Positions 47,973 to 64,000 of a DNA stretch of 64,000 bases are shown here, piece by piece. This DNA is from Grifola frondosa (lineage: Eukaryota > Basidiomycota > Agaricomycetes > Polyporales > Grifolaceae). How positions within the stretch are numbered: position 1 is the first letter of the stretch; each line of letters begins with the position of its first letter. The notes under the pieces were generated by a model, which was not told where the DNA came from, did not search any database, and was given only the letters and a program-made list of their open reading frames with translations. The translations under genes and the position numbers were made by a program. The stretch spans positions 744,001-808,000 of the forward strand of contig LUGG01000001.1 of the NCBI GenBank assembly GCA_001683735.1, in the 5' to 3' direction.

Positions 47973-49250
47973 TTACTCGCTTTCCTCTTCTTCCTCTTCA
48001 CTAAATTCCTCCGCTTCATCGTCAATGAACCCATTTAATCTCGAATCCGGGCCATCCTCATCGTCCTCATCCTCGTCATCTTCCTCCTCGTCACCATCCT
48101 CCTCTTCCGTTTCTTCATCCTCGTCGCCATCCTCGTCCTCATCTTCGTCCCAGCCAAGTTCGACATCCTCCACACTTCCACCTTCGTCACCACTCTCTAC
48201 TTCCACTTCGATTTGATCCTCTTCTTCCGCCTCGCTCTCGCCTTCGACATACCGCCTTGCAATCCGCGTCTGCGATTGCTTGCCCTTGCCTTTCGGCAAA
48301 GCTAACGGCACAGGCGGACCGGATGAGCGCATGTCAATCTGTGAGATAACCATGTCCAGGCGTCCGCTCAGAGAGAGCAAGCTCTCCTGCAATGTCAGGC
48401 GCGAAGTGAGCGTCGCATGCAGGCCTGATAGACGCGCCACAAGGTCAGGCATCTTCGTGAAATTTTTAAATTAGGCTTGTTCGTGATATACAATAGAAAA
48501 ACATACTGTCATGAGATGCCCGCTGTGTGCTGTGAGGACGGCTTTCACCCAATTGATGAGCGCCGTTCCTCTTTGCGAACTTGCCCCGCCGCCTCCGCCT
48601 TTCATGTTGTTTCCTCGCGCACCACGCCCCAGCCGCTCCACACATGCAAGAATTAGCGGTGCTGCGAGCTGGGGAGGTAGTTTCCGTACGGTATTGCGTA
48701 TCAAACCTGCGTTGGAATGCGCAAGACACGTCTCCAGCAGACGCGAATCCGATGAATGTAGTGCTTGGATAAGCGTCCGCGTTAGCGAACTCGCGGGTAC
48801 CGGACCCTGCGCGTCATCGCGTTTTCGTTTTGAAGATGTCGCGTGGGCACCAGCTATTGAAGGTCCTTCTGCGTCTTCTTCGTCTTCACTAGAGGATTGT
48901 CCAGGAAGATGGTCGGTACCCGAGATTGCCGTCAGTCGTTGCCCCAGACTAAGTTCTGCTAGATCAGCATCTAACGCGCCGTCAACGTCGCGCATGGCAA
49001 GATCATCCATCTCTCGCTCTTGGCCTAGTTCGACGCCTGAGCTCACAACGAGAGATGATGATTCATTGTAACGTTTGTTCGGAGGAACCTGAACAAAGCT
49101 TCAGTACAGAAACTCAGAGAAAATGTGACAGTCGCAACTTACGGCACCATCGTTTGCCTCAACAATAGATTTAGAAACGGAAGCAGAGTCTGCATGGCCG
49201 CGAGGTGCTTTTGTGCGGGCTTTTTTTGGTTTTGAAGGAGTAGATGCCAT
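47973..49250 (-). CDS. Utp12-domain small-subunit processome protein
   Basis: Predicted nucleolar factor for 18S rRNA maturation. Starts MASTPSKPKKARTKAPRGHA at 49250 (basic tail). The Utp12-type helical domain covers DLAELSLGQRLTAI, SSLTRTLIQALHSSDSRLLE, LPPQLAAPLILACVERLGR, NWVKAVLTAHSGHLMT and, after an intron, MPDLVARLSGLHATLTSRL ... LLSLSGRLDMVISQI. That order matches the C-terminal domains of Utp5/WDR43 and Utp12. The WD40 propeller usual in those proteins is absent; the protein is only the domain plus tails. The C-terminus is an extreme Asp/Glu run (about 48200-47976), whose antisense strand gives a spurious poly-Ser frame. Two introns, both in frame. Confidence 0.85.
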
Positions 49251-49666
49251 CACCACAGATGGTCACTCAAACTGACCTTCCAGATAGTAAAAGAAATAAG
49301 CTAGAGTCGGGATTATATGCCCCAAGGATATACAGGCCAAACAGTGTTCAGGATACAAAATCTTTGGCGGCGCTCGTTCTGATTGGCCCATTCTAAAGGC
49401 CACGTGGTAAAGATCGAAGATCTAATCACGTGCGACCATAACCTCCAGCGAAAGTTCGACCGCTGTTGAAGAACATCTCTGCTTCAACCATCGTGTTCTC
49501 CAACGGCTCTTGGCCAACATCCAGTTATCGTCTGATCTGGAATCGGTTTCATTTATATTCTACTTAATCATTGTATTCTTTGCTGTAACCCCATCTCCCA
49601 TATCGCCTTTCATCTGAGCAAGTTGGAAAGCCAACCAAAGCCTCATCAACCTAAGCACCATCGATC
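49251..49666. other. Intergenic, divergent promoter region
   Basis: 416 bases shared by the Utp12-domain gene (minus) and the CDK gene (plus). A CCAAT-like ATTGG occurs at about 49382; otherwise nothing specific. Confidence 0.5.
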
Positions 49667-51266
49667 ATGAATTACGTGCAAGTGAGTAGACATTGAATAT
49701 GCTTATCACTCCGAGACTAAGTATCCACTAGCTAGAGAAACTAGGTGAATTATTGGATTCGTTGTGATAGCTCGGAGTGTTTACTGATTCGTGTAGGGGA
49801 GGGTACATACGCCACGGTCTACAAGGTGAGCCTTTTCCGTACGTTCAGACCGTGCTTTTTGACACGGTATTGTAGGGAAGGTCTAGAACAACCAATGAAA
49901 TTGTGGCGCTCAAGGAGATCCACCTTGATGCCGAAGAAGGCACTCCTTCCACCGCAATCCGTGAGATTTCGCTCATGAAGGAGCTCAAGCACGTTAATAT
50001 TGTCCGTCTTTATGACGTGATCCACACGGAGACAAAGCTCATCCTCATATTCGAATATTGCGAACGAGATCTCAAAAAGTATATGGACGTACATGGCGAT
50101 CGAGGAGCTTTGGATCCGGTAACAATTCGGAGTTTCATGTATCAGCTCCTCAAGGGAACTGCCTTCTGTCATGAAAACAGAGTCCTGCATCGCGACCTCA
50201 AACCACAGAACCTGTTGATCAACAGGAAGGGTGAACTGAAGTTGGGCGATTTTGGACTTGCAAGAGCTTTTGGTGTTCCTGTGAACACGTTCTCGAACGA
50301 GGTAGGTTCGCATTTTTGTCAAGCATTGTTCCTCGCTTAAAGCAAGGGCAGGTTGTCACATTGTGGTATCGTGCTCCAGACGTTCTCATGGGATCTCGGA
50401 CGTACAGCACCTCTATTGACGTTTGGTCTTGTGGTTGCATTTTTGCCGAGATGATTTCTGGAGTACCGTTGTTCCGCGGGAGGGACAACCAAGATCAACT
50501 ATTGCATATCATGCGAGTCATTGGTACTCCAGACGAACGCACACTCCGCAAAATCGCTACGGAAGGTGTAAGTGAAAAAGTTGCATCGATTATGTCAAGG
50601 AACTTAACATTTGCTTTGCAGCAAACGGAAGTACAAAATCAGAAGCAATACCCACGCTATCCAAAGATCCCCTTCCAGCAAGTTCTGCCCAAAGCATCGC
50701 CTCAGGGTATGTCCCACTCTTCGCCCATTTAGACATGGTTGCTCACGCTTGCCTTATCACTTATCGCAGCCATTGACCTGCTCGAGCGTCTTCTCCAATT
50801 CGATCCCTCTAAGCGCATAACTGCTGCCGACGCACTCTCTCACCCCTACTTCACCACCGCTCTGCCCTTTGGCCTCGTTGCCCCTCCCGGCGCGATGGCA
50901 CCTCCGCCGTATAACTACCCGCATCCGCATGCACATCAGCAACAGCAGATTCAGCAGCAGCAAGCGCAGGCACAGGCACAAGCACAGGCGCAGGCGCAAG
51001 CGGCATATGTGCAGGCACAGTCGATGTATGTGGCACAACAGCAGCAGCAAGACAATGCGCGGATGGCACAGGCGCATGCGCAGGCACAAGCCCAAGCCCA
51101 GGCTCAGGCGCAAGTCCAAGCTCAGGCGCAGGCGCAGGCGCAAGCCCAAGCCCAAGCTCAAGCACAGGCTCAAGCAATGGCAATGGCATCGCAGGGTCAA
51201 CCTCAGGCTCAGGCGGCAGGATACGGAGTACAATACCCTCAGCAGTATGCTTCTGGCTCACGATAA
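49667..51266 (+). CDS. PHO85: Pho85-type cyclin-dependent kinase with Ala-Gln-rich tail
   Basis: CDK of the Pho85/CDK5 group, which with various cyclins controls phosphate response, glycogen and cell polarity. Spliced start [20 protein letters not shown], with the first exons only 15-37 bases of coding. The cyclin-binding [14 protein letters not shown] helix is intact. Then [63 protein letters not shown], and the C-lobe [20 protein letters not shown]. After the kinase fold come [15 protein letters not shown] and then a long (Ala-Gln)n stretch ending at 51266. The kinase core and tail read in one frame. The first small exons rest on good GT...AG ends and on exact family agreement. Confidence 0.93.
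50935..51220 (+). repeat. Coding Ala-Gln dipeptide repeat (GCN CAR hexamers)
   Basis: Imperfect hexanucleotide repeat within the CDK tail, in two main blocks at about 50961-51003 and 51064-51175, with a Gln run before them (50937-50960). Codons alternate gca/gcg/gcc/gct with cag/caa, so the dipeptide is kept although the bases vary. That argues for selection on protein, or for an old expansion. Confidence 0.85.
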
Positions 51267-51507
51267 CGGTTTTGTCTTCTGAGGTCTGTTCTTTCAGGTT
51301 CTAGCTGGACACTACAATCCGTCCCGATTTCTCCGTTTTACAGGTCCCTTTTGTAATTATGTACCGTGTATTATGTTGACCATTCTCGCATCGTACCAGC
51401 AATATCGTAATTTGTTAGACTTCGTCGCTACTGTATCACTCTATCAGACTATCAGATGTCATAATCGTCTCTCCCAGGATAGTTCAATGTACGTGGAAGT
51501 GCATCTC
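51267..51507. other. Intergenic, convergent 3' region
   Basis: 241 bases between the CDK stop and the Fpg stop. Nothing recognised. Confidence 0.55.
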
Positions 51508-53126
51508 TCATGTCACTGCCTTCACCTTGACCGTTCTTTTCCTAAGAACTCGACTTGATGAAGTAGTTGAAACCTTCATGAACATAATATCAATGGGAGG
51601 AGACTCGGAGTGAGGCTCGCAGTGGCAGTACCTTTCGTTTACGGCTAGTCGTAGGTTTAGCGTCACGTTCTGAAGCTAATAATGAAGTAAGGTTGCTTTC
51701 GCTATCTTGGTCAACTTGCATCTGTGTAACTATGAGCCTCGACACACATCATAAAACAAAGACATTACCGTTCCAGCAACTGTCAGTTTCTGAAGTTCAG
51801 CGACATAGGCAGATGTCCGTCCTCCCACTGTGATCCATTTAATAGTTGCTGGCTCTCCAGTAGGCTGCAAAATACCAGGGTTTCTTCAGGATGATGATGA
51901 ATAGAGAACGAAATATACATGCGGACCAAAGTCATTGTGTGTTTTTCTTTCTTGCCTTTTCCCTGAAGGATATATGCGCGACCTATGTGAGCGAACTTTG
52001 ACATGGGCAATCGCACAACACACCCAGCGGTGTTTAAACAGCCAGTTATCGGGAAACTTGGAATCATCAGCGTTGACGTCGACGGCAATCCGGCATACTT
52101 CAGCAATTTGTGTATGGAGAGCCTCGAGTTGGGGTCGGTGAAGACATTACACCGCTGCTCCGGGTGTACGCGTGCATGGTAGAGAATCTCGTCTAAGACG
52201 CGTCAAATATTGACAGCATGCTATCATAGGAGATATTTACCCGCTACCCAATTTCCGACGCCTGCACTGAAGGACTGGTCAAGAAGCAATGCCTTGATAG
52301 GACACGACCGTTTCCGGACGCCCTTTTTGAAGTATTCCAGATCAGGCATGGAAAGTATAGGATCGAAGCCCAATGTGGATATGGGTGGCTCGGTAAGTGG
52401 TGAAGTGCAGAGGCGAATGCGACCTAGCCGACGGGCATCCAGGAAGGCAAGTTCTGTGACGCTGCCGTCGGACTCGTCCAATATATGTAGGATGAACTAA
52501 TATGCGCTCAGGCGAGATTCACAGCACGGACCGCGCATGCATAAGTACCTTCACGAATCGGGGTGGCCAATCTGTGGATGCCTTCCTGGGAGTCTCTTTG
52601 TAGTAGGTTGGCAGTTGGCCTTTTACCTGAGTGAAAGTATATCAATATACCTAGAAAACACAGCTACTGAACGCGAATTCTTTTGCGTACCTGAAGCATT
52701 CCCGTCATGCCAAAATGCAGGACAGGCATTTTGCCTTTGCCGTCGAGCTCGATATAGAAAACTTTCCCTGTGTACTAGTAGTCGCATTAATATGAAAGGT
52801 AGTCTGCATGAAAAGCTCTCTGCGGCAACTTGCCGTATCTTCCGACATTCTTTACGGTCCTTCCTGCGAGTTCATTTCCCTTCATCGACGAGAGGTTATC
52901 AAAGTATCAGGACAGTGTGGGAGACAAGTGGTGACATAACTTACGAAAATGTTATGAGAGACACCTGAAAAAACGATAGTGTCTTCTACGGTCTCAACCT
53001 TCACGATTTTTTTATTCAGGGCTATATCCCTAACTAAACGAGTGGCCCGTTCGACTTCTACTTTCGGTATGAGCTAAATCAAATGCTATAAGCAGCAACT
53101 GTATCTTCACCGGGTAGCTCTGGCAT
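51508..53126 (-). CDS. Formamidopyrimidine-DNA glycosylase (fungal Fpg)
   Basis: Base-excision repair enzyme removing oxidised purines. The start at 53126 gives MPELP, with the catalytic Pro2 and Glu3 after Met removal; a first intron follows at once. Then VERATRLVRDIALNKKIVKV, ELAGRTVKNVGRYGK, FYIELDGKGKMPVLHFGMTG, ELAFLDARRLGRIRL, LGFDPILSMPDLEYF, and the H2TH helix block KRSCPIKALLLDQSFSAGVG-NWVA. After this come KHRW and WITVGGRTSAYVAELQKLTV. The zinc finger of bacterial Fpg is absent, as usual in plants and fungi. A basic tail (SRKRK, then RVLRKRTVKVKAVT after an intron) ends at 51508. One base is missing at 52131-52134 (CCCC), breaking TDP-QLEALHTQIAEV. Confidence 0.88.
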
Positions 53127-53326
53127 TTGTGTGTTAAGTATATTGGACGCGCCACCGACGCGTCACACTGTGCCGTGTGCTGCGGGGCGGCAAATTGGAA
53201 GTCACATCTTACCCGATCACTATGGCAGTCGGCAGACTACTCTCAGCTTCGTGCAGCTAGGTGCGACCAAAGCTGGCCACTCCTAGTCGTCAAGAACACA
53301 CGTTACGTATTGCGATATTCGCAAAC
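53127..53326. promoter_or_regulatory. Short shared divergent promoter, Fpg and MFS transporter
   Basis: Only 200 bases separate the divergent start codons of Fpg (53126) and the transporter (53327), so their promoters must overlap. No specific binding site identified. Confidence 0.5.
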
Positions 53327-55520
53327 ATGGTCGGAAAACCGCTTGGTCTACACTGGAGGAGCTCTGTTTGGTTTGTGACGTTTGGTAGGTTCTGCTATCT
53401 ACGACCACTTTTTGGACTAACCAGATTTGCGCAACGCTTGCAGTGGTGGGTCTCGGTGAGTTATAATTTTTCCTGATGTTATCTGCATTCCATATCTCAA
53501 AAATGGTATACCAGGCATAACCACCGATTTACTTGCGTACTCTATCGTCGTCCCGGTGATGCCGTTTGAACTCGAACGTTTAGGATATCATGGAGTCTCA
53601 GCTCTCGTTGGATGGTTGTTGTTTGCTTATGTAGGCGTTTCTCTTGAGCAATCCGAAACAATCTCAGCACGTCTTCTCTTGCCAGTCTGGAGGGCTTGTC
53701 CTGGGTGGGAATTTTTTTCAAAGTTCAATGAAGAATGGTTCTAAAGTTTCTCCCATTAGCAACGCCTCCCCTTGCATATTTCTCAGAACTTTATAATGAT
53801 AGGAAGATACCCTTACTTGGCGGACAACTTGCCCTGATAGGTTCTCAAATTCTGCTCATGGAGGCCCGAAAGTACTGGGTCATGGTCCTAGCCCGAATAT
53901 TGCAAGGAATCAGCTCTTCGTTGTATGGGTAATTGGTTTGGCTTTGATGTTAGTGTTTAAAACCATTCTTCCCTTTCCCTCAATGCTGACCAACTCCCTG
54001 CTCGATTTTTTGTTAGATAGCTGTGACACAGCCCCCGAAATTATCGTTGGCAGTGAGTCTTTCAGATCTGTTCTCAAGTTTGTCGCCGATATCATTTTCT
54101 GTAGGACAGCTTGGCATTGCCATGGCTGGACTTGCGATTGGGTAATTCCTCTGTGATCATACAATGCCTCCATCTGGATTCTTACGAGCGACCTTTCATA
54201 GTTTTCTTGTAGGCCCTCCAGTAGCGGGAGCCTTGTACGAGGTTTTCGGCATTCGTGGGCCGTTCATATTCGGAATCATCGTAACGGCGATGGATCTTGT
54301 TGGCCGATTACTCGTTGTCGAGCGCAAAGATGCATTGCAGTGGGGCGTAGATCCCGCTGCACAATACACAAAGGTCGCTTCCGCCGAAGCAGAGCTCGCC
54401 GAGAAAACTGTAGTGCCTCCGCCGACATCTGCCGATCATACACCTGAAAAGGCATCGACAGACCCTGATCCTTCCGATAGTCAAGTCCAACAAGAACTGC
54501 GAAATGACCCGATTGCTGTCCATGAAGTCATCACCGCGAAGCCTCGTGCTTCCTTCCAAGCGGTAATAATCACAATGCTTAGGTCCCCTAGAGCTCTCGC
54601 CGTATTCATGTGCACACTAATTAATGGGTATGTGCAATGGCAGTTTTGTTTTGTTACACGCTCTGAAATTTAATCACAGCGTGGTGATCACGACCGTGGA
54701 GCCGACACTTCCTTTACATCTACAACGTGTATGGAATTTCAATGCATCTAAAGTGGGGCTGATATACATCGCTGCCGTCGTGCCTACGATATTTTGTGGG
54801 CGCTTTCCGTTCGATTCTTCACCGATCGATATCTAACTACCTTCGCCCAGCATCACCTTTATCCGGCTGGTGGACAGATCGGAAAGGAGCGGCAGAAATC
54901 ACTCTCGTATTGCTCGCTTGCGCTTTCCCGTGGGCGGTGTTGCTTATAGTACAACGCTCGCTTCCATTTTTCATTGTCGCTTTCGCATTAGAAGGTGAGC
55001 ATTGCCCTTATCCCGCTTCCAAACCTTGACTTTTCTGCGATGCAGGGTTCTTCGTGTCGGGACTTGTGTCTCCATTGACCGCAGAACTTGCTGCGATCAC
55101 GCGGCAGCTGGACGGCGTAGGCTGTACGTCGTGATGTCCACTATCCTGTCCCCACATCCACTTATCCACCACATTCAGATGCACATGTCTATGGTGTCTT
55201 CAATCTCACCTACGGCATTGGCTCTGCAAGTAAGAAACCATTTTGCATGCACCGATATTGACAGTTCTCACGCTCTCATTACAGTAGGGCCCATCATAGG
55301 TGGTCAAGTAAGTAGCATATCCGTTGACGATGCCAGAACGCTGAACTTGGCGGTCTCGCGATTCTAGCTCTACGATCGCCTGAAGCACGGATGGACGATA
55401 ATCTGCCTCTTTGACGCGGGGTTGATCCTCGTGTTCACAGTGTTGGCGTTTGTCTACTTCGGGGACGATCCTATCCTTGCGCGGCTCCGTAAAGGACCGC
55501 TACCGCCGCTAGCGGCTTGA
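53327..55520 (+). CDS. MFS transporter, DHA1-like
   Basis: Twelve-helix secondary transporter; substrate unknown. Starts MVGKPLGLHWRSSVWFVTF. Helix 1-2 region: GLGITTDLLAYSIVVPVMPF. Then WLLFAYSSG, RKIPLLGGQLALIGSQILLM, LARILQGISSS, QLGIAMAGLAIGFLVGPPV and GALYEVFGIRGPFIFGI. A long central cytosolic loop rich in Pro, Glu and Thr (VVPPPTSADHTPEKASTD) separates the halves. C-half: SPRALAVFMCTLINGVVITT, VEPTLPLHLQRVW, PLSGWWTDRKGAAE, YGIGSAIGPIIGGQ and GWTIICLFDAGLILVFTVLA. About ten introns; the junctions checked keep frame. Similar in layout to vesicular-amine/polyamine-type (SLC18-like) fungal DHA1 carriers. Stop at 55520. Confidence 0.88.
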
Positions 55521-55752
55521 AGATTCTATACGTCTACAGTAGGACTTCAGTTCACAAGTAGGTAGACACAGTATTGTAGATGAGCAGCTACACGAGTTGG
55601 CATGGTAGGGTATATATCCAAAACACTGGGCGGTCCGTGCGGTGTTATACGACGACGTATGGTAGAGTTACAACAGAGAGACGGACTACTACACAGGCGG
55701 AATACAATGATGATACTGAGCAAGCACCGGACAAATATTTAATAGATAAACA

Positions 55753-64000
<8,248 letters not shown>

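Noticed and set aside
47932..48216. Plus-strand poly-Ser/Pro frame
   Set aside because: Antisense of the Asp/Glu-rich tail of the Utp12-domain gene (GAA/GAT codons read as TTC/ATC/TCC).
50757..51261. Minus-strand Leu/Arg-rich frames
   Set aside because: Antisense to the Ala-Gln repeat tail of the Pho85-type kinase.

Overview
The window looks like a 64 kb piece of nuclear DNA from a filamentous basidiomycete, probably an Agaricomycete. Genes are dense, lie on both strands, and are cut by many short introns of about 45-70 bases with GT...AG ends. The gene set also fits: CYP61 sterol desaturase, laminarinase-type GH16 enzymes, a class X-like hybrid histidine kinase, a fungal Fpg glycosylase, a Pho85-type CDK, VAC8, and two mushroom-type single-pass membrane proteins. 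No bacterial operons, CRISPR arrays, transposons or viral genes were seen. Gene limits below run from start codon to stop codon and include introns. Splice sites were read by eye.

Layout. 1-5793: a GYF-domain protein (C-terminus off the left edge) and an acetyl-CoA transporter, both on the minus strand. 6497-11351: a short-chain dehydrogenase, a secreted GH16 glucanase, ribosomal protein S29 and an intron-containing tRNA-Lys(CTT). 11633-15781: a SprT-like metalloprotease, divergent from a pRiA4b-ORF3/MYND protein. 16094-17801: a second GH16 in inverted orientation to the first. 19973-26397: VAC8, an acyl-protein thioesterase and the CCA-adding enzyme. 27073-34496: an HMG-box protein, the Rok1 RNA helicase and a Ser/Thr kinase. 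35888-41162: a tandem pair of receptor-like membrane proteins with identical-type PPxY tails. 42598-53126: a small mitochondrial LEA-like protein, ERG5/CYP61, a Ser/Arg-rich unknown protein, a Utp12-domain ribosome-biogenesis factor, a Pho85-like CDK with an Ala-Gln repeat tail, and Fpg. 53327-64000: an MFS transporter and a very large hybrid histidine kinase whose N-terminus lies beyond the right edge.

Most genes are housekeeping: ribosome production (S29, Rok1, Utp12-domain protein), tRNA maturation, DNA repair or protease functions (Fpg, SprT-like), and membrane or vacuole biology. They show no shared pathway. The accessory material is the GH16 pair and the membrane-protein pair.

The most important technical observation is that at least eight conserved genes carry apparent frameshifts, nearly all explained by one missing base, mostly at short G/C or A homopolymers. 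About a dozen sites were found, while neighbouring genes are clean. The simplest reading is homopolymer under-calling in the source assembly, not a field of pseudogenes. I did not find a convincing new multi-gene system. The strongest lead for undescribed biology is the tandem PPxY-tailed membrane proteins.
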